Of a DNA stretch of 64,000 nucleotides, positions 35,570 through 47,812 are shown piece after piece (positions within the stretch are counted from its first letter, which is position 1; the number at the start of each line of letters is the position of its first letter). This DNA comes from Mytilus galloprovincialis. Taxonomy: Eukaryota > Mollusca > Bivalvia > Mytilida > Mytilidae. A model generated the notes under the pieces. The model ran no database searches, was not told the origin of the DNA, and saw nothing but the letters and a program-made list of their open reading frames with translations. The position numbers were made by a program, and so were the translations under genes. The DNA lies in assembly GCF_965363235.1 (NCBI RefSeq), contig NC_134851.1:56176833-56240832 (forward strand). Direction: 5' to 3'.

Positions 35570-36010
35570 TACATTCTATAGAATTTATAAAAACAACATA
35601 CATGGCTCCTTTTTCCTAAATTTTAAATTTACACCTCATCTCAGTACAAGAATCAAGCACACACGGGACGATTTAAATTTTTAAATCATCTATTCCTCCC
35701 ACCTTCTTATAAATATACAAATTTCACCTGCGTATCAACTCATTCGGGATACAAAAGTTTCCAGCTGCTACTCAGACTGTGATGAATGTCACTCGTGTCT
35801 GTGCAGCTAATTGGTGAATATTTGAAAGCACGTCTCGACTATTTCTATTTTCATCCGGAGAAACCAATTTTTGTTGATAAATAGTCTGTATCAACATCAC
35901 ACATAATGCACTATGGTATAAAACTTACAGGTACTGACGTTGTTAATCATTTACCGTGTTATATTATTACTTTATAACTTTGTGTAAAGTATAACTTTTA
36001 TTGTTAATAT
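35570..36010. other. No gene seen
   Basis: AT-rich spacer without assignable content. Confidence 0.35.
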
Positions 36011-36378
36011 AAAAAAAAAGATGTGGTATGATTGCCAATGAGACAACTATCCTCAAAAGACCAAAATGACACAGACATTAACAATTATAGGTTACCGTAT
36101 GGCCTTCAAGCCCATATCACATAGTCAGCTACAAAAGGGCCCGATAAGACAATGTAAAACAATTCAAACGGGAAAACTAACGGCCTTATTTATATGAAAA
36201 AAGTGCACGCAAAAAAAATATGTACCACATAAACAAACGACAACCACTAAATTACAGGCATCTGACTTGGGACAGACACATACATAAATAATGTGGCAGG
36301 GCTAAACATGTTAGCGGGATCCCAACCCTCCCCTAACCTGGAACAGTGGTATAACAGTACAACATAAGAACGAACTCC
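36011..36378 (-). repeat. Dispersed repeat family C, near-complete reversed copy
   Basis: It begins with an A-run then gatgtggtatgattgccaat and ends aacagtggtataacagtaca. Read on the minus strand it ends in T-rich sequence like the 57.1 kb copy. The blocks are in exact family order. Confidence 0.7.
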
Positions 36379-36609
36379 ATGTGAAGTGGCTAGAGACTTA
36401 TCCATCCCGACATGATATTTTGATATGATACATTTTTGTACGATTTTATTAGTGTGCTTTGTCTGTATGTTTTATATTTATTCTTCTTTGGTGTACATGT
36501 TTGTGTCTAAAGTGATTAAGATTACACGCAAATGTTGACTGCTTTACCCCTATTTTTGACTATTGTCTTTGGTTTGTTCACATATCATAATCAATATAAT
36601 GGATTTTTA

Positions 36610-36830
36610 TGCAACTGTCATACACTTTAGATGTGTAGCTAGCTTTCAACAGGTTAATCCATTTTCTACATAAGTGTAGAAAATGTCTGTATCAGTCAGG
36701 AATATGACAGTTGCCATCCAATCGTTTGAAGTGTTTGATATTTTGATTTTGCCATTTGCTCAGGAGCTTGCCGTTAAGAATAATACTTAGAGTGCGGTAT
36801 TTTCGTTATTTTACCTATAATTTGATAACT
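36610..36830 (+). repeat. Repeat E copy
   Basis: gtcatacactttagatgtgt, ttttctacataagtgtagaa, gtcaggaatatgacagttgc and agagtgcggtattttcg occur in E order. Confidence 0.65.
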
Positions 36831-38239
36831 ATTCGTTTCGTTTTGTAATTTTGTTATCTCAATTAATAGAACTACTTCTTATTTCTTTCAAGGTTTTTTG
36901 CAGTACTTGCTGCAATTTTATTTTTACCTTAATGTGTATATAATAGCCAATAAATTAAGTTGCAATCCTTGCAAAGTCATCGATCCTTTAAAAAAAACTT
37001 ATTCTGATAATTCTAACAGGATAATAAAATCGGCTAACATTGTCTTATCAATACAAACATTGATTCGTGTTTTGAATTATTAAAACATAACTTAATTTAT
37101 GGTTCATGTATACACACACTCATCAGTGATAAATGTTTCAGTTGGTATATCTTTGAACCAGCAATCAGTATACTGCGAGTACTGTTACATCGGTGATTTG
37201 TGGTATTTTTTCTTTGCTAGCTGGTTTCATTTTGTTTTTGTTTTTTGTAGCAATCTTTCAGTGAACGCCTTTTCAACTAACATGTTCTGTTTCACACTAC
37301 CATGTAAAGGGGACGATAGATATTGTTAAATCCTCCATATCTTTTCATATGTTCATATATGTTTGTGTCGAGCCAGGAGTTAGTCATCTTTGAATTCCTG
37401 AATGCACACCAATGTTTGTGTCGATTGTATTTTATTTGTTCTTAGTATATGAATAATTAATTTTACACCAAATAAATTCATGTTTGGTATTAAAAATATT
37501 AAAATATCATGACATCCATAGGATATTTGTATTTTGTATTTCTTCCATACGGTGATAAACATAACAGTTATCGTGGAGTAAACTTTTCCTGGTTCACTAG
37601 AGGTAACTGTTGATGCGTCTACTTCATTACCCCCGGAACCCATGAGATAACTCTCGTTTTAAAGAGGGTAAAGTTGCTCAGTCTAGTTTTCTACATTTGG
37701 TTTTGTGTTTTGTCGTTTGTCTTTTTAACGTTTTCCAGGGTTTTTTTGTTACCATAACGTTATCAGTTTTAATATCCCTTTGGTATATTTTATCAATTAA
37801 CAAATAATAAAAAAATCAATGAAATATTTGTAAGCCATCGTTTATAATATAAATATTCCCATGCATACGACCGACACAATCACAAAATAAAAAAAAATTG
37901 TAAGAAATTAACATTTAAATCTGTCATTGCAAGTCCTTAATTCACAATTTAAGGAACTGTTTGTTAAAACAAGATATAGCAAAAAAGCAGCGTTAACCAT
38001 GTTAAAACATATATAAATACAACTGAAGTTACAATGAACAATGTTGCTGCTTCAATGAGGAATGACTGATGAGTAATGAATTATTATTCAATGTTTTTTA
38101 AAAACATTTCTGTGGAAAAAAACATATTATGGTACATCAACCATCTTTGAGATGAATGAATATCACAATTTGGATGAAATATATGATAAGACGATCTAGA
38201 AATCATTACTAATGATGAAATCGAAATATCTGTGTATGA
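36831..38239. other. Intergenic, no gene seen
   Basis: Several short frames at 36898-37643 have no recognisable features. AT-rich throughout. Confidence 0.4.
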
Positions 38240-38720
38240 CTTGTCTGGTAAGGCTACAATCGATCATACGTGCATTGAATGAAGTTATCTTATTTGCATA
38301 CGATCGACAAGTAGACATAACATGGAGTGATCTGTTTAGCCTATGGTTGGTTAGGCGACAGCTAATCATACATAGATGAAACTAATAGATTTATTTAATG
38401 TATGATAGGAAGACAATAATCACACATGATACAAACGGAGTAATATTCGTATCATATGATTGGTAAGACGAAAAATTATCACGCATAGATGAAATGTAAT
38501 TATTCGTTTTACCTCCTTTTGTTTATTCGACAATCACTTATCCATACATAATAAAAATGGATTGGTCTGCTTGGTCATAAGTTGGTAAGGCGACAATTGA
38601 TCACACTTATATGAATTTTTAAAGTGATCAGTTAAGTCTCTGATTGGAAAAGCGGCAATGATCATACACAATAAATATGGATTTCTTTGTTTGGAATATG
38701 GGTGGTTAGAATAGCACACC
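38240..38720. repeat. Degenerate tandem array, period about 60 bp, 3' of opsin gene 3
   Basis: A motif of the type gacaat...atcacac/atcatac recurs near 38255, 38364, 38413, 38472, 38530, 38592 and 38655, usually preceded by ggttggta(a/g)g. Spacing is mostly 58-63. Copies are strongly diverged. It ends about 190 bases beyond the gene 3 stop codon. Confidence 0.5.
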
Positions 38721-38912
38721 AGGATAAAGTGAATTTATCAATTTAGTTTACGACTGCTTATTCAATAATCGACATTTAAACTAAGTTAGATGATTACATA
38801 TTGCCAATAATACTAAATTTCCTTTTGAATATCAGATAATTCTACAGTGTACAAATAAACTGCGAATTTGATATCTTTTACATTTTGTCAATTAATGAGG
38901 TTTTTTTATAAG

Positions 38913-41900
38913 TTAGAATCTATCGTCAGGCTGCTTAGAGTTGTTGCCCTGTTTTGTATTGGAAGGACGCACGTTTGCTGTTTCATCTATGTTGTGTACA
39001 GTTGTCATTGTTGTTTGTTCAATACTTTCACGTGTATGTACTACGTTCCTCGGTCTAAAACACGGGTATATATTCAACATGTGTTCTCTAAAGACGTCGT
39101 TCTTGCTCAAAAAGACGAATGGTGTGAATACTCCCGCAATCTTAGTTATCATATTTGGTATTGCCATGACAATTGGGTCGATTTCAGCATCTTTACTCAA
39201 TACTTTCCATAAAAGTACACATGCATATGGTGTGTAACACATTAAGAAGAAACCTAGAAAAAAGAAAAATCATCATAATTCTATATATATATATATAAAT
39301 GCGAATGTGTAAAAGATTTTCACTAATACACTCAGTAATATGTATCATTGCGATTTGATATGAACACAAGAAGAATTAAACAATTTGACATTAATAAAAA
39401 GAAAAATCACAAAAATACTGAACTACAAGGAAAACTGAAGAAACTGCATGCAAATTGTATGGAAAGTTACAGAATTACAAAGGTTCCACCTTCCAAAGTC
39501 AAGACTGACCATACGTCACTGCGTTCTTTCGTCTGTCAGTTCGTCCGTTCTCTGGCTTCAGGTTAAAATGTTTGGTCAAGGTAGTTTTTAATAAAGTTGA
39601 AGTCTATCAATTTGAAATTTAGAACACATGTTGCCTCTGATGTGATCTCTTTAATTTTACTGCTTTCATCACGAACGCTCAAAGCCAAATATATGTACGT
39701 ACCGACATACGAGAGTATCTATATGCCATTAAGGGCCCTTAGAATAATAATAAAATAATCTATATGCAAGGATCGGTGGTCTGAGGGAGTTCCTAATTAA
39801 ATGTTATAATAGTTTGTAAAATATACAATTTAAGAATATGATGTCTATTCCGAAGCACTAACTCCTGTGCTGATGATCCTCTTAATGACTTATTTAGAAT
39901 GGACTATGGTGAAGTTTAGGAACTTGTGTCAGATGTTCGCACTAATTTTTAAAATATTTTGCTTCATAACATCCATTGTTTTTCCCTTCAATAATTCGTA
40001 AAAGGACATTTAGCATTTGTTTCATATTTTTAATAAGTAATTGATTTTCAAAATTTTGGCCTCAAACATCACAGAAGAGACATTGGCGGTTGAAATGCGC
40101 AAATGGTGCCAAAAATGGTACCGTTTATGTTATTAGCAAAATTTAAGCATGTTCTTGATTTCTATTCTTTTTATTTGAAAATAATAATGCCAACGTGAAT
40201 AAAAGGTTAAAGTCCGAGTCTTCCTTTTTTACACAAATTTTGAAAAAAAATATCCCGAAAAGGAGCTCCATAACCTATCAATATTGTAAGCTTATTTGTT
40301 CCTTTACTAATGCTCTTTCGACATAAGGTATCGGTTCTAAATTCTGGATTTTTTAAATTTCAACTAAGTTCATTCATTAGTTAGGATCAATTTGTATATT
40401 CAGTTGTCCGCAAATTATGGTATGTGATACGGTTGTCAATGTAACTGTCCATCTAAGACCAAATGGTAAGCCTGGGATATGTAGAATGTAAACTTTTATG
40501 TATCTATTTATTGAAACATATCAACATCTTTTTTTCTTGAAATTTAAATTGAGTTTAGATGTTATTTATAACTTACAAATATTAATGATAACTGTTATGG
40601 CAAGTTCTTGTTCCATGAATAATTTCTTTCGAAATTCTTTCCTTTGTAACGCGACATCCTTCCTTCGACTGTATCCCAATTTGGCCTTAGAATCTTTCAA
40701 CACCTTTCATGAAAAAAAAGTAAAATTATAAACTTACGATGAATTCAGCAATAATTCCGTTGACAAATACATACTAGTAGTCACCACATCTGTTCTGGTT
40801 TCTTCCAATGCGACCTGCTGAATTAGACTTATCACCTAGTTCGTTCTTACACGAGCGACATGGCGGGTGACCTTGAAGTAGTTTGTAAACATTACAGTAT
40901 TCTCTTTTCGAAAAGCTTTGTTTTACAACCGTTATCAATTTTACAAAGTTATCTAACATTGTTAAATTTCAAATTCATTAAGATTTCTGATTTTGTACAG
41001 GTTTACTGAAGACCATGTAGGATCAGCATGTTTTTTTTTTATTATTTTTTATTCCATACTGCTATAATACTACTGTAAACTGCAATCCTAAAGGTAGCAA
41101 TGGTGGTCATATTTAATAAAAAAAAAATATTTTTACTTTTTTTTACGTAGATTTGCAGTGTACTTTCTTTTCCTGATAGTCAAATGTTTAGTTTTGAGTA
41201 TATAATTGATGATGGCAAGGCAATGACAGTTTAGACGAATGCTATTAATGATTTTGTTTTGTATCATTAACATGATGTTGTTTGTTTTTCAATACATTTG
41301 AACTCCAGCCTATATAGCTAAGAAGATATGTTGATATAGCACCCAAAAACGTGTTTCATGACTATGTTTTGATACATTTTGAAGTTGTACATACCTTTGC
41401 ATAAATAGAACCGTAAGCAAATATCATCACAGAAACCGGTAAAGCAAAGTAGATAACACATAGAGTTAAGACAAATGATTGGCCGTTATTCTTCTCTCCA
41501 GTTAGATCTATCGCACACGAGGTACCAACCCCTGCGTATGTGTACTGGTTCCATCCAATTAAAGGACTAATGGTAAAACCAAATGTCATAAAAAAGCATA
41601 CAGTAATAGTTATAATGATAGGCATCGTTGACTGATGTTTTGATAAATTGTGCTTTACAACGTAAATGTAACGGTCGATTGAAATCATAGTCAAAAGAAA
41701 TATTGACGCAAGACCACCAAAAGACATCAAAAAGCCATAGTATGTACAACCGGATTTTCCAAACAACCATAGTTTGTTAAAACAGGATATTACCACCATT
41801 GGTGTTCCAAAAGTTGCCATTAATAAGTTCAAACAACATATTGCAATTATATAAACAGTTGTTCTGGTCTGTAGCTTTCTGTCTTTAAGCAGTAATGCAA

Positions 41901-42045
41901 ATATAACAAAACCATTTGAGACTATAGATACAACAGTCGTATTAAGTAGAATCACACCGAAAGTGAAATGGAACCACGAAGGCGTCTGTGCAGCTATAAT
42001 ATCATGATGGCTGTTTATGCTTATAAGTGTTGTGTTGTTAGGCAT
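38913..42045 (-). CDS. Opsin gene 3 (372 aa), counterion site changed
   Basis: Minus-strand exons 41395-42045, 40577-40703 and 38913-39253 (651, 127, 341 nt; 373 codons with stop), all with GT/AG sites (gtatgt, gtaagt; atgaaag, ttctag). Seven helices; sequons at Asn3/Asn4; Cys100-Cys177; DRY 124-126; Lys297 as Schiff-base lysine. Unusual: Ala171 at the bovine Glu181 position (codon GCA where gene 1 has GAA), Tyr103 at the Glu113 position, Asn at site 292, Tyr for Trp265, and TPFVF where the other copies have TPFVY. The codon split between exons 2 and 3 reads Cys instead of Gly. No stop or frameshift is seen, so it appears functional. The short C-tail resembles gene 1. A role as an opsin is strong; its absorbance and signalling are unknown. 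Confidence 0.93.
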
Positions 42046-42065
42046 GTCTTCTGTTCTTTTTAACC
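42046..42065 (-). other. 5' UTR of opsin gene 3 after a splice acceptor
   Basis: The minus strand reads ttatatttcag then 20 nt of leader ending agaagac before the ATG, closely like gene 2. The upstream non-coding exon was not identified. Confidence 0.55.
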
Positions 42066-42109
42066 CTGAAATATAAATATTGAATAAAAGTTTTATGCGT
42101 TACATAAAT

Positions 42110-42322
42110 GTTTTTCGTTCATTATTTTGTACATACATTTGGCCGTTACTTGTCTCATTGTAGCTATTTTATATTTGTCATTTATGAGTATTTTACAGTT
42201 GACTATGCGGTATAGGCTTTGATCAATGTTGAGACCGTACGATGACCTATATTTGTTTATTTCTATGTATTTTCTTTCTATTATGAGGAGGTGTCTCATT
42301 CACAGTGATACCACATCTTTTT
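42110..42322 (+). repeat. Repeat C fragment in the 5' flank of gene 3
   Basis: gaccgtacgatgacctat and cacagtgataccacatcttt are family C words in the right order. It probably lies in the 5' UTR intron of gene 3. Confidence 0.5.
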
Positions 42323-42513
42323 TTTATACATGATTATGAGATTATTGAACTTGTATCTACTGTCTTCTCTAATCAATTGTATCAAATGTGCAATCCAACT
42401 GAATATCATCAGTATTAATAAATCATTCGATTTACATTCAAAAACAGCACTTAGGAAAGATATGTGGTCTCTCATCGTCTGCTTCTAGAATCAAAACTTA
42501 AATTGTTTTGTGA

Positions 42514-42910
42514 ATAGTTATCAAAGGTACCAGGATTATAAGTTAGTACGCCAGACGCCCGTTTCGTCTACATAAGACTCATCAGTGACGCTCATATCAA
42601 AATATTTATCAAGCCAAACAATAACGAAGTTGAAGAGCATTGAGGATTCAAAATTCCAAAAAGTTGTTCCAAATACGGTTAAGGTAATATATTCCTGGGA
42701 TAAGAACATCCTTAGTTTTTCGATATATTCAAAGTTTTGTAAACAGCAAATTTATGAAAATGACCACATAATTGATATATTAATGTCAACACCGAAGTGC
42801 TGACTACTAGGCTGGTGATACCCTCGGGGACGAAACGTCCACCAGCAATGGCATCGACTCAGTGGTGTAAATAGTTATCAAAGGTACCAGGATTATAATT
42901 TAGTACACCA
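42514..42910 (+). repeat. Repeat D, complete 357-bp unit plus start of the next
   Basis: The word atagttatcaaaggtaccag starts at 42514 and again at 42871, so one full 357-bp unit is followed head-to-tail by the start of another, which is cut after about 40 bases. Within it: the GC-rich core, aagaacatccttagtttttc and gtgataccctcggggacgaa. The recurrent terminal word may be the element end or the junction of a satellite-like array. Confidence 0.7.
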
Positions 42911-43221
42911 GACTCGCAAATAGAAACATAATGATTGAACTGTTCTTCTTTTCATATATACTAGAACACACCGGCGTAATCGCGGACATTCAGAGCGTAG
43001 TTTAAAGTATCTAAAGTGTTGTTGGAAGAATTTTGTAAAATATTGAATGACTGGAGAATTTCAGCAAAAGTATCATAAGTCATAGGTTACTAGGGACAGG
43101 AAAATGGTTTTTTTTTATCCCTACTCCTTCATTTCCAAAATTCCCAATTTTTGGTTTTCTATCAATTTCAATATGAACATACATTTAGTATGTTATGAAT
43201 ATTTTAGTAAGGAGCCTTTAA

Positions 43222-43474
43222 TTCAGTGGTTGTCGTTTGTTTATGTGTTACATATTTGTTTTTCGTTCATTTTTTGAACATAAATAAGGCCGCTAGTTTT
43301 CTTGTTTGAATTGTTTTACATTGTTATTTCGGGGCCTTTTAAAGCTGAGTATGCTGTATGGGCTTTACTCGTTGTTGAAGACCTTACAGTGACCTTTAGT
43401 TGTTAATTTCTGTGTCATTTCGGTCTCTTGTGGAGAGTTGTCAACATGGCAATCATGCCACATCTTCTTTTTTT
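43222..43474 (+). repeat. Dispersed repeat family C copy between direct repeats
   Basis: From cagtggttgtcgtttgttta to ggcaatcatgccacatctt. It is flanked by related 48-base sequences at 43028-43076 and 43482-43530. Confidence 0.65.
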
Positions 43475-43530
43475 TGTAATCAATGAATTTTGTAAAAGAA
43501 TCAATGACTGGAGAATTTCACAAAAGGTAA

Positions 43531-45169
43531 CAAAAGTTCACATGAATAATTTTAGCGCTTATCTGTATATTATGAACATTCATTACCGAGTTCATTACTA
43601 TATAAATAAAGTGTATTTACTTTCAATTCTAAGTTATCTAATCGATCCATGATGGTAACAGATACAGACCCTTAATAAACTATGTGACCGCCGTGGATAG
43701 TAAACTTGAAAATGATAGCAGATAGAATTCTGAAAATACACTTTATTCGTTCAAAGTACATTTGTATACAGAAAAACGCAAACCGGAAGTCAAATCTGAC
43801 TTAAAATTTTCTCCAATGATGGGACAATATCCGGATGCCTTTTTTCTCGTTTTTCTTCCAAAATAACTCAATCTGAATAGTCATATGAATGGATGACAAA
43901 GGTGACTATGCACTGTACCTATAGGACACAGAGGCGTGTTGATTAATTTATTGTGGTAAGAAGAGAAGCGACACACAAAATGAGGTCTTCTCGTTTAATA
44001 GTATAGATTACAAATTTTAAGATCTTTTTACCGAAAAATCAAATATACCCATAAAATTGATACTTTCATTAAAATGTCACCAATTTTTAAAAGTGACGAA
44101 TAATCATCCGTTGTATCCATGGAAACATAAAAAAACTACATTACCTGTGAATGCTGAAATACTCTCATATGGTAAAAAAGCAACACGACCTTGCTGTTCA
44201 CATATTTAATAAAGAGTGATCAATAAACATGTATACATTTATCTGATAGATATTTGTATTTCTTGCAGGCTCAATGCTATTGGTTGACAGTATTTGGGGT
44301 CCGGAGGGGGTATAGAAAAGAAAGAATAAAAACAACATGTACAAGGAATTAATATTAAAGGCGATGAACAAAAAAGGAAGGAGAATAATCGGGCTCTTAA
44401 GTATATAAAAAGAAACTACTAGGCATGAAATATAAAGAGAGAAAAATTACCGAACATAGTAAGGAAACAAAAATGAATTCCCCATTCAGTCCCTCATATT
44501 GATCAATGCTGTCAAAAAGTGTAAAATGGTTGTAGGAAACAATTAACATGTAAAGACAAACTGTCTTACATACTTATATAAGAAATCAGACAGACTTTTA
44601 TAAATAGAATATGTATGTTAAAAAAATATAAACAAGTCTAAATTGAAAACAACGTGCAAACCTATGACTGAGTTGTAAAAAAAAGTATATAGGCAAGTTA
44701 TTTAAATAACTATTTTATGCAGACGAAGGAAACCATTAATTTTGATGTCAATGTACGTTTTTCTGAACCCTGTGGTGAACCCCTTGCATTGCAATCGTTT
44801 TGCCTGATGATCATTGGTCAGTTTCTACACAATGTTTCCTATTACACATTATTGGATGATCTACAGATCGATATTTTGTAAACAATATTATTATTTGGAA
44901 TTTAATTTTTTTTTTATTAATATTAAAAACTTATTAAAACGTATGGAGTGATTTTCCCTACAGCCCTACAAACACAATTTAAAGTTTGAAATCAGGAACA
45001 TGTATCTCCTTTATTTATCAGAAAACGTCATTATAGTATTAAGTATGAAATCGGTACAAGTAATGGGAAGTCCCGTGTACTAATCGCTACACATGAATGC
45101 CATTACTTGATATTAGTTGAATTTACTAGGCGGACGAACGTAGTAAATAAGAGTGATTAGTGTGCCTTG
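43531..45169. other. Intergenic, no gene seen
   Basis: AT-rich. The upstream leader exon of gene 3 may lie here or within the repeats just before, but no candidate is convincing. Confidence 0.35.
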
Positions 45170-45660
45170 TTGGTTTCACGAGGAATAGGTGTTATGGCTA
45201 TTGCACGGTCACTTTCCAGTTCAAATTGGAGGTTTGGTCATTCAGCGCAAAAGCAATCGTAAACATTTGTTTAAAATCGCTGAAAATGATGTGGCATATA
45301 TTTCGGGCAAGAAGGTGTGGATTATTTTATACGATTGTCATACAAGTGAGGGGTTTAGTGTGTCATATATTTCGGGCAAGAAAGTGTGGATTATTTTATA
45401 CGATTGTCCTACAAGTGAGTGGTTTGATGTGTCATATATTTCGGGCAAGAAGGTGTGGATTATTTTATACGATTGTCATACAAGTGAGGGGTTTAGTTAT
45501 CTGTAATCCCAGGTTTAATCCACATGTTTTACATAATGATTGTACATGTCAGGAATATCAAAGTTGTCTTCGATTCGTTTGATTTGGAATTTGTTCAGGG
45601 ACTCATCGTTTTGCATTTTTCTTAGAGTTCGATATTATTGTTATTTTACATTTTTCATAG
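45170..45660 (+). repeat. Repeat E copy with internal 69-bp array (three units)
   Basis: Units start at 45291, 45360 and 45429 (gtgtcatatatttcgggcaa ... acaagtgaggggtttag), period 69. The unit includes the usual E start, gtcatacaagtgaggggttt. After the third unit E continues normally (cccaggtttaatccac, gtcaggaatatcaaagttgt). A 69-base period keeps frames open, which explains the 140- and 105-codon frames here; they are not called as genes. Confidence 0.75.
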
Positions 45661-47284
45661 ATGTAATGTAAGCTTCTTTTTTGGTTGCTAAAATCCCAAC
45701 CTAAAAAAAAATAAACACTGGGTCCAGCAGCAACTATGAATCTGAAGCAATTTGGTATAACTAGACGTTGGATTAGGCAATTCGAAGATACTTGTAAAAC
45801 TGTGTCAGAACAAGTGTAACAATATGAGTGGTTATGTTCAACAAAAAAGCAAAGTATACGGGAAAATCTACAACAAATTTCATTTAATTTTGTTATTCAA
45901 TGAACACCTACCTGGATATGCTGAACAAAGTTAAATCGTTAAAAGTTTATTAATACCATCGATGACTTCAAATTTCGAATTTTAATATACAATTATGATC
46001 AAACTAGACTGGTGCCTTTATTGATGCGACATTTAAATAATCACAAAAACACTAAACGCCGAGGAAAATATTTATGTAATAAGCAACATCAACGCATTGA
46101 TATTCAAGAAAAACATCTTCCTGGAATAAGTGTTAGAGCAAGCTTGAGACATGGGTTTTTTGGAAAGAAATTTGGAAGATTAATGTCATAAAATAACTTC
46201 TAAGTTTTCTGATATATATATTTTTTGAAATATCTATGTGCTTTCACACAAATCATTTTATCTATGATAGATATTTATTATACAAATTGATCAGTATAAA
46301 CCAAAACGTAGTTAGTATTGTTGGTATGAAACCTGAAATTGCATGATTTTGCTGTGTGCTATTTTTCAAAATTGTTTTGTATATAAATAATGGTGTAGAA
46401 TTGGTTCCTAGAACTTCCAATGAGAAAGCAGATATCATTAGTCGTATTCTTAATTTCGACCCACGGGAGGTAAGAAACAAAGCAAATGCATTTAGGTAAA
46501 TGATTCTCTGTGGGGAACCCACGAGAAAGACTGTTTCCGAATTATGACAATCACATGTTACTGGTATTTTATTATAATTCATACTGGTATCTATTCATTC
46601 ACCATCAAATGGAATGTTGTGATTTGTTGGTTTAGTATGGAAAGCAATGAATGGCACCTTCAACAATAGTTTTGCCTTTCCAGAATTGGCAAAGGTATTG
46701 GCGGATATTAGCTCCTTTAGTTGAAGGTTTAGAAAAAAATGTGATGGTCTACATTGATTTACTAACAAAAAATACTATCCTCTAGTGAAGGAAAACACTC
46801 TGTATTTAGAAATATTGATTATCCTTTAAGGGTATTGGCATTGATAATGGTTTATAAGCATAGTAGGTAATAATTTGTTTAATTTATTTATTTGTGTTGG
46901 TTTATTCTATGTATATATCAGCGTTTGTGTCAATTATATATTTGTTGAGCAGTTTGAATTGGTGTGGTGGTGTTTAATTTCAGCGTAAGCACGGAGGAGT
47001 TGTTCGAAACATTAAGTTAAAAATTACTAAAGTTCCATATTTTTGTTAAAATCATAAAAATATTTATGTTTTTTATTCTTTTGAAAGCGATCTGTTGTAA
47101 GAACCAGAAACCAAAATTATTCTATTAACGGAGAGTGAATCAATGCATTTTTGTATGTTGAGATGGCCAACATGTGTTTTATGCAACATCTTCCATTCAT
47201 TTAAAAGGTCAAACCACATCACATGGTTTTATATCTTGCATCTTCAGTGCTATAAACCATAAGACCGGTACAACCAATTAAACT
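45661..47284. other. Intergenic, no gene seen
   Basis: AT-rich. A 106-codon minus frame at 46262-46582 has no recognisable domain. A reversed E end lies near 46030-46075. Confidence 0.4.
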
Positions 47285-47480
47285 TTTAATAAAATACGTT
47301 GGGCATATAAAGTTACCAGCGGCATTTCTCGAACTGATTCTAAGAGTGGATTTGAATGGTGGTAGATGGATGCAAAGTAGAAGGTACTTCTTTCTAATTT
47401 GGTGTTTTTTCTCGAGGGTATCACTAGCCCAGTAGTCAGCACTTTTGTGTTGACATGAATTATCATACCTATAAATTTTG
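47285..47480 (-). repeat. Repeat D fragment, reversed
   Basis: ctcgagggtatcactagccc and agtcagcacttttgtgttga match the 3' third of the D unit. Confidence 0.55.
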
Positions 47481-47599
47481 AATTTGGCCGAAGTCCACCA
47501 ACATGACTAATGGGTCTTCAATGAAGCGTGCTTCAGCTGGCCCCTAAACAAAAGTGTATATGAGTTCAGTGATAATGTGTGTCATACCAAACTTTGAAA

Positions 47600-47720
47600 T
47601 ATATATATAAAAAAAAATCAAATTCAAAATCATACAAGACTAACAAAGGTCAGAGGACAGGCGCAAAAATGCGACGGGGTTAAACATGTTTTTTTTTGTA
47701 TCTAAACCCTCCCCCTTTAC
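47600..47720 (-). repeat. Fragment sharing blocks with family C
   Basis: ggacaggcgcaaaaatgcga and ggggttaaacatgt resemble the reversed middle of family C (36.25-36.33 kb). Confidence 0.4.
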
Positions 47721-47812
47721 TTTTAGCCAATGTAGAAAAACACAAACACATAACAATACGCACAGTAAAAAACAGTTTAAAAGATGTCCGAGTCCGATGA
47801 CGGAATTGTTTT

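Noticed and set aside
45160-45582. 140- and 105-codon frames with cysteine-rich repeats
   Set aside because: They result from a 69-base tandem unit inside repeat E; two frames are open at once, which argues against coding.
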